From: Chitinophaga agri
GTDB lineage: Bacteria; Bacteroidota; Bacteroidia; Chitinophagales; Chitinophagaceae
Direction of reading: 5' to 3'
Assembly (NCBI RefSeq): GCF_010093065.1
Contig: NZ_CP048113.1
Span: 5,456,001-5,520,000 of the forward strand
DNA length: 64,000 bases
This document shows, in pieces, positions 1 to 8,176 of the stretch (its first letter is position 1; every line of letters begins with the position of its first letter). A model generated the notes under the pieces. It saw nothing but the letters and a program-made list of their open reading frames with translations, had not been told where the DNA came from and did not search any database. The translations under genes and the position numbers were made by a program.

Positions 1-156
1 AGAGGGAAAGTAAGCCTGTACTTTATGGGATTACTGAGTGCCAATAGTCCGGGAATCATCGCTGCCACTGTATGCATCTGGCTAATTAACCTGGTTCTGC
101 CAGCTATCTTAGGAAGTGTGCTGTTGCTGGGAATAAAGATTTTTAAGGAAAAATAG
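1..156 (+). CDS. C-terminal end of an integral membrane protein, possibly flippase-like (partial)
   Basis: Only the last 51 codons are present; the frame is open from base 1 to a TAG. The fragment holds a long hydrophobic stretch (about residues 18-46, with NSPGII near its start and LLLGIKIF at its end) and stops on a short basic tail (KEK), as the last membrane helix of an inner-membrane protein would. The next gene begins nine bases later, so the two are probably co-transcribed. The lysylphosphatidylglycerol-synthase transmembrane (flippase-like) family is my guess from general appearance and from its neighbour; a fragment this short cannot prove it. Confidence 0.45.
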   Translation, partial: RGKVSLYFMGLLSANSPGIIAATVCIWLINLVLPAILGSVLLLGIKIFKEK

Positions 157-165
157 CTTTCATCA

Positions 166-954
166 ATGAGGTTTCTTCTACTATTAATCATTAGTCTGGC
201 CACTATCCGCCCTGTATCCGCGCAGAACGAATTCTGCGGACTTACCAATACCAGTTTCAAGGCCGGCGAAAGTATTACGTTCAAGGTGTATTACAACCTC
301 GGTAAACTCTTCGTAGGTGCCGGTGAAGCCGTATTTACCTGTAACCTGGAAAAACTGAACGGAAGAGACGTATATCACATTGCTGGTGATGGTAAAACAT
401 TCCGCACCTATGACTGGTTCTTTAAAGTACGCGACAGGTACGAAAGTTATGTCGATACCGCCAGCCTCCAGCCTATGCGCTTTATCAGAAACGTAAATGA
501 AGGTGGCTATAAGATCAACCAGAACGTGACCTTCAATCCGGTGCAGAATACAGCTGTCAGTAATACCGCTACCGTCAAGATCCCCAACTGTACACAGGAT
601 GTGATCAGCGCTATTTACTACGCCCGTAACATCAATTTTGACAAGTATAAACCTGGGGATAAGATCTTCTTTAACATGTTCCTGGATGATAAGATTTACA
701 ATATCTATATCCGTTATATCGGTAAAGAGACCGTGGAGACCAAGTTCGGTAAGTTCCGTGCTATCAAGTTTGCCCCGCTCCTGATACAGGGTACCATGTT
801 CGAAGGCGGAGAAAAAATGACCGTATGGGTAAGTGATGATGCTAATAAAGTACCACTGCGTGTAGACAGCCCCATTTCCGTAGGTAGTATTAAAGTGGAT
901 ATGGTCGAGTATAAAAACCTCCGTTACAACTTTACCTCCCTGCTGAAGAAATAA
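166..954 (+). CDS. DUF3108 domain-containing exported protein
   Basis: A 262-residue protein with a clear signal peptide (hydrophobic residues 3-17, likely cut after the SAQ at 18-20). The mature part is rich in beta-strand-like alternation and has the family look of DUF3108: an early GESITFKVYYNLG segment, a middle block on conversion to the tested form (VYHIAGDGKTF) and a late block with VWVSDDANKVPLRV. No catalytic motif is known for the family; a periplasmic or outer-membrane location is inferred from the signal. It follows the membrane-protein fragment by nine bases and is probably in the same transcript. The family assignment is fairly secure; the function is unknown. Confidence 0.8.
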   Translation: MRFLLLLIISLATIRPVSAQNEFCGLTNTSFKAGESITFKVYYNLGKLFVGAGEAVFTCNLEKLNGRDVYHIAGDGKTFRTYDWFFKVRDRYESYVDTASLQPMRFIRNVNEGGYKINQNVTFNPVQNTAVSNTATVKIPNCTQDVISAIYYARNINFDKYKPGDKIFFNMFLDDKIYNIYIRYIGKETVETKFGKFRAIKFAPLLIQGTMFEGGEKMTVWVSDDANKVPLRVDSPISVGSIKVDMVEYKNLRYNFTSLLKK

Positions 955-970
955 CCCCTCCCCAGGTAAC

Positions 971-999
971 TGTCACCTTCTTTTCACCTAACTTTAACT
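971..999 (+). promoter_or_regulatory. Three 11-bp-spaced direct repeats upstream of a response regulator gene
   Basis: TGTCACC at 971, TTTCACC at 982 and TTTAACT at 993 recur exactly every 11 bp, ending 23 bp before the -33 element of the following promoter. Direct half-sites one helical turn apart are the classic arrangement bound by OmpR/PhoB-family regulators, so autoregulation by the downstream gene is plausible. Similar half-sites recur at 3959-4028. Confidence 0.4.
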
Positions 1000-1021
1000 T
1001 TCTGTATGCAATGGCCTGTCA

Positions 1022-1050
1022 TTTGCGGACTATAATAATACCTATATTTG
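1022..1050 (+). promoter_or_regulatory. Bacteroidota-type promoter of the first response regulator
   Basis: TTTG at 1022-1025 and TATATTTG (consensus TAnnTTTG) at 1043-1050, 17 bp apart. Transcription would start near 1056, leaving a leader of about 20 nt before the ATG at 1076. This also argues against the earlier in-frame TTG at 1052 as the start codon. Confidence 0.65.
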
Positions 1051-1075
1051 TTTGCACATTAATACTTTATTGAAT

Positions 1076-1777
1076 ATGGAAGAACGTAAACCAAAGATAT
1101 TGCTGGCCGAAGATGATACCAACCTGGGTATGGTACTGAAGAATTACCTCGAGCTGAATGACTATGATGTAGAGTTGTGCCGGGATGGTATACTTGCATT
1201 GGCAGCCTTCAGACGCGAGAAATTTGACATTTGCCTGCTGGATATCATGATGCCCAATATGGATGGTTTCAAGCTGGCAGAAGAAATCCGTGACGTTGAT
1301 CCGGACATTCCGTTGTTCTTCCTGTCTGCCAAGACAATGAAAGAAGATGTGATCCATGGATACAAACTGGGTGCAGACGACTATATCTCCAAACCATTTG
1401 ACAGTGAACTGTTACTGCTCAAAATTAAGGCGATCCTCAAACGCAACCAGGAGCTGAACAGCAAGGAAGAAGAACAGCACGAATTCCGTATCGGCCGTTA
1501 TGCATTTAACGCCCGCCTGCGTACCCTTACCAGAGATGGCGATTCTCACACCCTGTCTCCAAAGGAAAATGAACTGCTGCGTATGCTGTGTGAACATAAG
1601 AACGACCTGCTGCCAAGAGAGCTGGCACTGAAAAAAATATGGGGTAGCGATACCTACTTTAACGGCCGTAGTATGGACGTTTATATCGCTAAACTACGTA
1701 AGTACCTGAAGGAAGATCCGGATATTGAAATCGTTAATATCCATGGAAATGGCTTCCGCCTGGTAGTAAAGGACTAA
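1076..1777 (+). CDS. OmpR-family response regulator transcription factor (RprY-like)
   Basis: A 233-residue two-domain regulator. The receiver domain (about 6-120) has the acidic pair E12/D13/D14, the phosphoacceptor D56 (LLDIMMP), the switch threonine/serine region (FLSAK) and the conserved lysine in SKPF. A winged-helix DNA-binding domain follows (about 140-233; ELLRMLCEHKND, then the recognition segment SMDVYIAKLRKYL). No histidine kinase lies next to it, so its partner is elsewhere. The frame can be extended to a TTG at 1052, but that codon falls at the predicted transcription start; the ATG at 1076 is preferred. In Bacteroidota this type resembles RprY; I infer that only from general similarity. 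Confidence 0.88.
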   Translation: MEERKPKILLAEDDTNLGMVLKNYLELNDYDVELCRDGILALAAFRREKFDICLLDIMMPNMDGFKLAEEIRDVDPDIPLFFLSAKTMKEDVIHGYKLGADDYISKPFDSELLLLKIKAILKRNQELNSKEEEQHEFRIGRYAFNARLRTLTRDGDSHTLSPKENELLRMLCEHKNDLLPRELALKKIWGSDTYFNGRSMDVYIAKLRKYLKEDPDIEIVNIHGNGFRLVVKD

Positions 1778-1800
1778 TCATATTACGAGAGTATAATGGG

Positions 1801-1848
1801 AAAGCTCCTGGCGAAAGAGGTCTAAAGGACTTCCGCCAGGAGCTTTTT
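1801..1848 (+). terminator. Rho-independent terminator after the first response regulator
   Basis: Perfect 13-bp inverted repeat AAAGCTCCTGGCG (1801-1813) and CGCCAGGAGCTTT (1834-1846) with a 20-nt loop, ending in a run of five T. It separates the orphan regulator from the next regulator/kinase pair. Confidence 0.85.
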
Positions 1849-1876
1849 GTTTGTAGCAAAGCATATCAGAGATGTA

Positions 1877-2584
1877 ATGAAACTTTTACTAATTGAAGAT
1901 GAACCATCGGTAGTATCATTCATACGCCGCTATCTTAATGAAGCAGGCTATGACGTCAGCGTTGCCCTGGATGGCCATTCAGGCTTACAGATGGCTACAG
2001 AATACAGCTTCCAGCTCATCATTCTGGACGTAATGCTGCCCGGTATGAACGGGATAGCCGTTTGTAAGGCTTTGCGCAAACAACACATGACCACACCTAT
2101 TCTTATGCTTACTGCGCTGGGCTCTACCGAGAATGTAGTCGCCGGACTGGATAGTGGGGCTGATGATTACCTGGTCAAGCCTTTTAAACAGGCTGAACTC
2201 CTGGCCCGTATCCGCTCACTTTTACGCCGGAACAACGATACCAGTAACACAGTGACGCCCGCTGCTACCCAGCACAATACCAGCGTCCTCAAAGTCGCTG
2301 ACCTTGAACTGGATCTGAATACCAAAAGTGCCAGCCGTTATGGAGAAACTATTGTGCTGACCGCCACGGAATACCGGCTGCTTGAATATATGATGCGCAA
2401 TCCCCGCCGCGTACTGTCCAGAATGGAAATACTGGAAAATGTCTGGGGCGTTGACTTTAATATGAATACAAAAGTCGTTGACGTATACGTAAACTATCTC
2501 CGTAAAAAAGTAAACCGCAAAGACCAGCCAGCCCTGATACAAACAGTGGTGGGCATGGGTTATATGCTCAAAGAAGAAGAATGA
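1877..2584 (+). CDS. OmpR-family response regulator, partner of the adjacent histidine kinase
   Basis: A 235-residue regulator. Receiver domain about 1-115 with the acidic E7/D8/E9 cluster, phosphoacceptor D51 (ILDVMLPG), T-A-L-G switch region and the lysine of LVKPF. The winged-helix output domain covers about 135-230 (ATEYRLLEYMMRNP; KVVDVYVNYLRKKV). Its stop codon overlaps the ATG of the histidine kinase gene (ATGA), so the two are translationally coupled and almost certainly form one signalling pair. The ATG at 1877 is chosen over the in-frame TTG at 1847, which lies inside the preceding terminator. Confidence 0.9.
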   Translation: MKLLLIEDEPSVVSFIRRYLNEAGYDVSVALDGHSGLQMATEYSFQLIILDVMLPGMNGIAVCKALRKQHMTTPILMLTALGSTENVVAGLDSGADDYLVKPFKQAELLARIRSLLRRNNDTSNTVTPAATQHNTSVLKVADLELDLNTKSASRYGETIVLTATEYRLLEYMMRNPRRVLSRMEILENVWGVDFNMNTKVVDVYVNYLRKKVNRKDQPALIQTVVGMGYMLKEEE

Positions 2585-3957
2585 CCATACGTAATAAGAT
2601 ATTAAGCCTGTTTACCGGACTGACAGTTTCTATCATTCTCATGATGGTGGCATTTGCTTATTTTCTTATTAACCGGCAGTCATTTGATGACTTCTACAAA
2701 CGCCTTGAGATCAGGGCCTATATAGCTGCCCGGGCCCGGCTTACCCGGGATGTAGGTAACAGTGCCGCATACGCCGAGATCAGGAATGAACACCTGGAGC
2801 GACTCCCGCATGAAAAGGAATACTTTATCCGCATCGATACTACAGGTAAGCCACCCCATTACGAAGGACTCGCCCCCTTACGCTCAGGTTTCTATGACAA
2901 GGTAAAAGCTTTCGGTAAAGCCACTTACCGGTATAGAGAGACGTTCTATCAGGGCGTATTGTTTGAAAATGAGTCAGGTAGTTACATTGTGATCGTCTCC
3001 GCCAGCAATGTATACGGACAGGAATTCATGACGGAACTGAGGAGAACATTGCTGATCTGTCTGACCATTGCGGCAGTCGTGATCGTTACAGCAGGTCTGT
3101 TCTTTTCACGCTACATCCTGCAACCTGTACGACAGATCACCTCCCGTGTAAAAGATATCAGGGCGCATAACCTCCATCTCCGGCTCGATACGCCCGACAG
3201 TGATGATGAGGTAAGTGAGCTGGCGCTCACCTTTAATAATATGCTGGATCGCCTCGAGACGGCCTTCGAGACCCAGAATAACTTCGTTAGTAATGCCTCT
3301 CATGAATTAGGGACGCCGTTAACCGCTATCATTGGGGAGGCTGAACTCGCACTGAACAAGCAACGCTCAGATGAACAATACCGGCAATCCCTTTCTGTCA
3401 TCCTCAAGGAGGCAGAGCGGCTGGAACATATTACAAAAAGCCTGCTGAGCCTTGCCCAGACTGGTTTCACCGATAAGAAACAGCGACTGGAAAAGATCCG
3501 TACGGATGAGCTGATCTTTGCCGTAAAAGAAACAATTGACCGTATTAATCCTGATAACCGCGTGGAGATAGACTATTCCATGCTGCCTGAAGAAGAGGAT
3601 AAACTGTTTATTGTAGGCGATCCGCAGCTGCTACAGCTGGCCCTCAGCAATATTGTCCAGAACGCCTGTAAATACTCTGATAACCGCCCGGCCTCTGTCG
3701 CATTAGCTGCGACCGACAAGGATAATGTCATTATTATAAAGGATAATGGTATCGGTATACCCGTACAGGACCTGCCATTTATCTATGATCCGTTCTTCCG
3801 TGCTTCTAATACCAGTGGTTATAAAGGATACGGTATCGGGCTCCCTCTTGCCCGTAATATCGTACGGCTACACGGGGGGAATATCATCGTAAACAGCCGC
3901 CAGGACCAGGGTACAGAGATCCGCATCACCCTGCCCACCTATACCGAATCACGCTAG
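2581..3957 (+). CDS. Membrane-bound sensor histidine kinase
   Basis: A 458-residue kinase. Transmembrane helix 1 is about residues 9-29, an extracytoplasmic sensor region of about 125 residues follows, and helix 2 is about 157-176, then a HAMP linker. The HisKA box has phosphoacceptor H241 in ASHELGTPL; the arginine usual at the third position after the histidine (HELRTPL) is a glycine here. The ATPase domain shows the N box (NIVQNACKYS, about 357-366), G1 (DNGIGIP) and G2 (GYGIGLPLA). It starts within the stop of the response regulator gene. The stimulus is unknown; the immediate downstream unit (repeats, UspA-like, bestrophin) is a reasonable target by position. Confidence 0.9.
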   Translation: MTIRNKILSLFTGLTVSIILMMVAFAYFLINRQSFDDFYKRLEIRAYIAARARLTRDVGNSAAYAEIRNEHLERLPHEKEYFIRIDTTGKPPHYEGLAPLRSGFYDKVKAFGKATYRYRETFYQGVLFENESGSYIVIVSASNVYGQEFMTELRRTLLICLTIAAVVIVTAGLFFSRYILQPVRQITSRVKDIRAHNLHLRLDTPDSDDEVSELALTFNNMLDRLETAFETQNNFVSNASHELGTPLTAIIGEAELALNKQRSDEQYRQSLSVILKEAERLEHITKSLLSLAQTGFTDKKQRLEKIRTDELIFAVKETIDRINPDNRVEIDYSMLPEEEDKLFIVGDPQLLQLALSNIVQNACKYSDNRPASVALAATDKDNVIIIKDNGIGIPVQDLPFIYDPFFRASNTSGYKGYGIGLPLARNIVRLHGGNIIVNSRQDQGTEIRITLPTYTESR

Positions 3958-3958
3958 C

Positions 3959-4057
3959 TTCTTACCGGTTTCTTACCGCTTTATGATGCATTTCTTACCT
4001 CAGGGGCGTTTTCTTACAGCATTTTTACCCTTTTTTTAAACGCCTTTTATCTCTTAC
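3959..4057 (+). repeat. Cluster of TTCTTAC-type direct repeats, mostly phased by 11 bp
   Basis: TTCTTAC occurs at 3959, 3970, 3992 and 4011, TTTTTAC at 4022 and CTCTTAC at 4051. Intervals are 11, 22, 19, 11 and 29 bp, so five copies fall into two 11-bp registers. Tandem half-sites at 11 bp are typical of OmpR/PhoB-family operators. The cluster fills the gap between the kinase gene and the promoter of the UspA-like gene, ending just before its -33 element. Confidence 0.5.
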
Positions 4058-4064
4058 TTACCTG

Positions 4065-4090
4065 TTGCTAATCTCGTGCTGGTAGCTTTG
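4065..4090 (+). promoter_or_regulatory. Promoter of the UspA-like/bestrophin unit
   Basis: TAGCTTTG at 4083-4090 fits TAnnTTTG exactly. A TTG at 4065-4067 could act as the -33 element, although the 15-bp spacer is a little short; a weak promoter of this kind could depend on an activator bound to the adjacent repeats. The ATG follows at 4108. Confidence 0.55.
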
Positions 4091-4107
4091 TATCAAATAA
4101 ATTACCA

Positions 4108-4587
4108 ATGAAGCACGTATTGATTCCTACAGATTTTTCTATCCGGTCTCTTCGCGTAGTGCACGGTGTTGTTGAACGCTTTGGAGGTGAACCGCTTAAT
4201 ATTATTCTGATGCATGCTATAGAAATGCCTACATCCATCATGGACCTGATGATGCTCTCCAGAAGATCATCTCACCAGGACCTGATCACGGCAGACTATA
4301 AAGACGCGTGTGAGATCATAAAAAATAAATATGCTTCTGTTATTCACTCCATGAAAACAGAATTTTTAATCGGCAACGGAAAGGGAATCTTCAGAAACTT
4401 CCTGCTGTACCATAATATTGATGTAATAGCATGTGCAGCAAAGGATGAATACCGCAAGGCTGGTCCAAACAGTTATAATCCTGCGGAACTGATCAGAAAG
4501 AGCAAGTATCCTGTGCATCAGATACCACTGGCACCAAGAAAGGAAAAGTACCTGGTATCCGCGATGTCGGATTTGTTTGAGTCGTAG
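4108..4587 (+). CDS. UspA-like protein (universal stress protein fold)
   Basis: A 159-residue protein that begins like a universal stress protein: MKHVLIPTDFS, then an amphipathic helix and a strand (LNIILMHAIE). Near the C-terminus the Usp signature for ATP binding, G-2x-G-9x-G(S/T), is absent; instead there is IDVIACAAKDEYRKAG, so nucleotide binding is doubtful. The gene runs into the bestrophin gene with a 19-base gap and has no terminator between, so they are one transcription unit. The link to the upstream two-component genes is positional. Confident on fold, not on role. Confidence 0.6.
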   Translation: MKHVLIPTDFSIRSLRVVHGVVERFGGEPLNIILMHAIEMPTSIMDLMMLSRRSSHQDLITADYKDACEIIKNKYASVIHSMKTEFLIGNGKGIFRNFLLYHNIDVIACAAKDEYRKAGPNSYNPAELIRKSKYPVHQIPLAPRKEKYLVSAMSDLFES

Positions 4588-4606
4588 ACCAATAAAACCA
4601 TTCCCC

Positions 4607-5524
4607 ATGTTACTGAAAAAAAATATCCCGTTAAAGTACATTTTCGGGAAAATAAAATATGAGATCGCGCTCGTAGCAATATATACGCTAGTGATCGTAA
4701 TACTGCATGACAGATTTAACCTGAAGCACATGGCCATTCCATTGTCAGTGCCAATGATCATGGGAACTGTACTGTCCCTGTTACTGGCTTTCCGTTCCAA
4801 TCAGGCATATGACCGCTGGTGGGAAGCAAGAACGATCTGGGGGGCCATTGTCAATGATTCCAGGTCTTTCTCCAGGCAGGTGTTATCCTTTATAGATGAT
4901 GCTGCCTATGACTCGGAGGAGATCAATCATTTCAGAGAACGGATGGTACGCCGGCAGATCGCCTGGTGTTATGCGCTGGGGCAGTCTTTAAGAGGACTGG
5001 ATGGTAAAGATGGGCTGGATAGACTGATCTCTAAAAGGGAGGTAGCACATGCCGCAAAATATGCAAACGTACCAATGGCGCTGCTTGAACTCCATGCAAG
5101 AGACCTGAAATATGCGCTGAAACAGGGCTGGCTGAACGAATTCCAGCAGGTAACGCTGGACCAGACATTAAGTCGTCTTTGTGATGCAATGGGTAAATGT
5201 GAGCGTATCAAGAATACAGTGTTTCCGGCCACATACAGCTTGTATATTCATTTTGCCATGAACTTTTTCATACTGCTGTTGCCGTTTGCATTGATAGAAT
5301 ATTTCGGCCTGATAGAAGTGCCTCTGGTAGTAGCGATCGCAGCAGCGTTCCTGCTGATAGAAAAGATGGCAATACATCTTCAGGACCCATTTGATAATAA
5401 ACCGACGGATACGCCGATGACCACTATTTCAAGGAACATCGAACGTGATCTCAAGCAAATGCTGAACGATCATCATCTGCCGGAAACAGTAGCGAACACA
5501 GATCATCAGTTTTATGTGATGTAA
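4607..5524 (+). CDS. Bestrophin-family (UPF0187) ion channel
   Basis: A 305-residue membrane protein with the family pattern: an N-terminal helix after LKYIFGKIKYE, a second hydrophobic segment (MIMGTVLSLLLAF), the hallmark RSNQAYDRWWEAR, and two further hydrophobic helices late in the chain (FFILLLPFALIEYFG; LVVAIAAAFLLIEKMA) followed by the DPFDNKPTDTP segment of prokaryotic members. Bacterial bestrophins form pentameric channels; anion and sodium selectivity have both been described, so the ion cannot be told here. The ATG at 4607 is preferred to a TTG at 4577 inside the preceding gene. It is co-transcribed with the UspA-like gene. Confidence 0.85.
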   Translation: MLLKKNIPLKYIFGKIKYEIALVAIYTLVIVILHDRFNLKHMAIPLSVPMIMGTVLSLLLAFRSNQAYDRWWEARTIWGAIVNDSRSFSRQVLSFIDDAAYDSEEINHFRERMVRRQIAWCYALGQSLRGLDGKDGLDRLISKREVAHAAKYANVPMALLELHARDLKYALKQGWLNEFQQVTLDQTLSRLCDAMGKCERIKNTVFPATYSLYIHFAMNFFILLLPFALIEYFGLIEVPLVVAIAAAFLLIEKMAIHLQDPFDNKPTDTPMTTISRNIERDLKQMLNDHHLPETVANTDHQFYVM

Positions 5525-5684
5525 AAGATAATAGCTGTACAACAACCTACACTTACTCTGTTGGAGGAGGGATAGCGTCCGGGCGTATATGAACATCAGG
5601 CTAATCAATGATTCAGGAACGGAGAATTATTGCGCCTGGCGCGGTCCTAACATGGATATAGAGTGTTATATGGAGGAAACAAGT

Positions 5685-5713
5685 AAGGGAGCTTTCGCTC
5701 CCTTTAGTTTTTT
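5685..5713 (+). terminator. Stem-loop terminator between bestrophin and ruvB
   Basis: AAGGGAGC (5685-5692), loop TTTC, GCTCCCTT (5697-5704), then a T-rich stretch with six T in a row. On the plus strand it would end the bestrophin transcript about 160 nt past its stop; the stem could also serve convergent ruvB. No other gene is evident in the gap. Confidence 0.7.
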
Positions 5714-5734
5714 ATACCAGTCTTGTATAGCTTA

Positions 5735-6760
5735 TCAGAATAACATACCGGGGCCTCCACCTCTGGGAGACTTGCCCAGATGCACATAGGCTTTTTCAGT
5801 AACTTCCCTTCCTCTTGGCGTACGCTTAATAAAACCTTCCTGTATCAGGAATGGCTCATACACTTCTTCCAATGTACCAGACTCTTCTCCGACAGCCGTC
5901 GCAATGGTCGTGATTCCAACTGGTCCGCCTTTAAAGTTTTCAATGATCACCTGCAGAATGCGGTTGTCCATTTCATCCAGTCCGTACTCGTCTACATTGA
6001 GGGCTTTCAGACTAAATTGTGCGATCTCCAGGTCTATCGTACCATTGCCCATTACCTGTGCAAAGTCGCGTACCCTTCTGAGCAGTCCGTTCGCAATACG
6101 CGGTGTCCCACGCGATCGGCGTGCGATTTCCATTGCCGCGTCCGAAGTGATCTTTGTATGTAAGATCTCAGATGCCCTCCAGATGATCTTCTGTAACGTA
6201 GCTGCGCTGTAATATTCCAGTCTTGATTTAATACCAAAACGCGATAATAACGGCGCCGTCAGTAAACCGGAACGCGTCGTGGCGCCGATCAGTGTGAAGG
6301 GATGCAGCGTGATCTGTATGGAACGGGCACTGGGGCCGGTATCTATCATGATATCGATACGGTAGTCTTCCATGGCGGAATAGAGGTATTCTTCCACCAC
6401 AGTACTGAGCCGGTGTATTTCATCGATGAACAGGACGTCCTTGTCTTCCAGGTTAGTGAGCAAACCAGCCAGATCCCCGGGCTTCTCGATCACCGGACCA
6501 GAAGTTTCCTTGATATGAACCCCCATTTCATTGGCTACGATACGCGACAGGGTTGTTTTACCCAGTCCGGGAGGGCCGTGGAACAGTATATGATCCAGTG
6601 CTTCCTCTCTTAATTTAGCAGCCTTGATAAATATTTTCAGGTTCTCAATAATCTGGTCCTGCCCGGAGAAATCCAGGATTTCCCGGGGCCGGATACTATT
6701 CTCAAACTCCTTTTCTGCCGCGCTTGGGCGGTGTTCATCTGGTCTTAGCGGATTAGACAT
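5735..6760 (-). CDS. ruvB: Holliday junction branch migration helicase RuvB
   Basis: A 341-residue AAA+ ATPase, the usual size. It drives branch migration of Holliday junctions with RuvA during recombinational repair. Visible motifs: Walker [10 protein letters not shown] (62-70), Walker B with DEIH, sensor 1 GATTRSG, an arginine-finger region (GPSARS) and the C-terminal winged helix ([22 protein letters not shown] region, ending RTPRGRE). Neither ruvA nor ruvC is adjacent, which is common in Bacteroidota. Transcribed away from the M28 peptidase gene, with its own -7 box at 6778-6785. Confidence 0.97.
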   Translation of the reverse strand: MSNPLRPDEHRPSAAEKEFENSIRPREILDFSGQDQIIENLKIFIKAAKLREEALDHILFHGPPGLGKTTLSRIVANEMGVHIKETSGPVIEKPGDLAGLLTNLEDKDVLFIDEIHRLSTVVEEYLYSAMEDYRIDIMIDTGPSARSIQITLHPFTLIGATTRSGLLTAPLLSRFGIKSRLEYYSAATLQKIIWRASEILHTKITSDAAMEIARRSRGTPRIANGLLRRVRDFAQVMGNGTIDLEIAQFSLKALNVDEYGLDEMDNRILQVIIENFKGGPVGITTIATAVGEESGTLEEVYEPFLIQEGFIKRTPRGREVTEKAYVHLGKSPRGGGPGMLF

Positions 6761-6777
6761 ATCAGGGCGAAAGTTAC

Positions 6778-6785
6778 CAAAAATA
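6778..6785 (-). promoter_or_regulatory. -7 element of ruvB
   Basis: TATTTTTG on the minus strand (CAAAAATA on plus) matches TAnnTTTG and sits 17 bases before the ruvB ATG, giving a leader of roughly a dozen nucleotides. No clear TTG -33 element at the usual distance. Confidence 0.5.
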
Positions 6786-6872
6786 TAGCTGTCTCAATAT
6801 CCGTATACCGCTTTGTTTGCTATATTGTATATATTCAATCCAAAATATCCGTAACCCGGAAAGGTTCACAAC

Positions 6873-8174
6873 ATGAGAAAATATTATTTCGCATTACCTG
6901 CGCTATGCCTGATCTCCCTGATCGCACAGGGACAGCAGATCAAGAAAACAGAGGTCAAACGTATATTATCCACGCTCGCCGCTGATGATATGGAAGGCCG
7001 CGCCACCTTCCAGCCCGGCGCAGAAAAAGCTGCCGTATTCCTGGAAAAGGAATTTGCTAACGTTGGACTGCAACCACTGAAAGGTGACAATGATTTCAGA
7101 CAATCATTTTCCCGCTACGATACTAAACCAGTGCGCCAGGACCTGATTGTAAATGGTCAGCCGGTATCCAGTGACAGAGCATTTATCACCGGTATAGAAC
7201 CCTCCATTAACTGGACGCAGGACACTAAATTAGAAACCGCCACTATCGGTGCTACAGACAATTTCGATGTGAAGGTAAGAGAGCTGAAACGCAGCGAGAC
7301 ACCTACCATCGTATGGGTAGATAGTGAGCATAGTGAGAAGTTCGGACAATATGTAAAAGCACTGAAGCAGCACGGCGCAGAGAAACAGGATAGTACCGCA
7401 ACAGTGGCGTTTGTATTAAGAGCTACTGCGGATAGGGAAATTGATAACTGGTCGCTCGAAGCAAAGCAGCAGGTCACTCCATTTTCACTCTTCAATATTG
7501 CTGGTATGATCACAGGTACTGGTAAACCAGATGAGTATGTGATATTCTCTGGCCACTACGATCATATTGGTATCCTGAAACCGGTAGAGCAGGACAGCAT
7601 CGCCAATGGCGCTGACGATGATGCCAGTGGCGTGACGGCTGTGGTATTACTGGCTAAGTACTTTAAAGAGCATCCGCCGGTACGCAGCATTCTGTTTGTT
7701 GCATTCACAGGTGAGGAGATCGGAGGATTCGGTTCCCGTTATTTCTCCCGTCAGCTGGACCCTGAGAAGATAGTCGCGATGTTCAATATCGAAATGATCG
7801 GTAAAGAGTCTAAGTTCGGCAAGAACAGTGCCTTCATCACCGGATATGAGCGTTCCAATTTCGGTGAGATCCTGGGTAAAAACCTGGCTTCCTCCAAATT
7901 CCGTTTCCATCCTGACCCATATCCGGAACAGCAGTTGTTCTATCGTTCAGACAATGCGACGCTTGCCAGGCTGGGTGTGCCTGCACATACGATCTCTACT
8001 ACACAGATCGATAAAGACACGCTGTACCATAGCGTGAAAGATGAGATCAGCAGCATGGATTTTGACAATATCACCAGCATCATCCAGGCAATAGCTACCA
8101 GCGCCACTTCTATCGTGAATGGAAAAGATACGCCTTCCCGTATAGACAAGGCTACTGTTGGTGGTCGTTTATAG
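6873..8174 (+). CDS. M28-family zinc aminopeptidase, exported
   Basis: A 433-residue protein with a signal peptide (hydrophobic 4-17, likely cut near AQG at 18-20). The M28 catalytic set is visible: H228 and D230 (SGHYDHIG), bridging D248 (NGADDDASG), catalytic E281 and ligand E282 (FTGEEIGGFGS), a downstream acidic NIEMIGK and a late histidine (YHSVKDE). Residues about 95-190 would be the inserted PA-like lid common in these peptidases. It probably trims N-terminal residues of peptides in the periplasm. It is a single-gene unit divergent from ruvB and convergent with the M23 peptidase gene, with only two bases between the stops. Confidence 0.9.
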   Translation: MRKYYFALPALCLISLIAQGQQIKKTEVKRILSTLAADDMEGRATFQPGAEKAAVFLEKEFANVGLQPLKGDNDFRQSFSRYDTKPVRQDLIVNGQPVSSDRAFITGIEPSINWTQDTKLETATIGATDNFDVKVRELKRSETPTIVWVDSEHSEKFGQYVKALKQHGAEKQDSTATVAFVLRATADREIDNWSLEAKQQVTPFSLFNIAGMITGTGKPDEYVIFSGHYDHIGILKPVEQDSIANGADDDASGVTAVVLLAKYFKEHPPVRSILFVAFTGEEIGGFGSRYFSRQLDPEKIVAMFNIEMIGKESKFGKNSAFITGYERSNFGEILGKNLASSKFRFHPDPYPEQQLFYRSDNATLARLGVPAHTISTTQIDKDTLYHSVKDEISSMDFDNITSIIQAIATSATSIVNGKDTPSRIDKATVGGRL

Positions 8175-8176
8175 CA

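Noticed and set aside
5589..5789. A 66-codon plus-strand frame across a terminator into the ruvB 3' end
   Set aside because: It crosses the hairpin at 5685-5713 and the ruvB stop; no domain.
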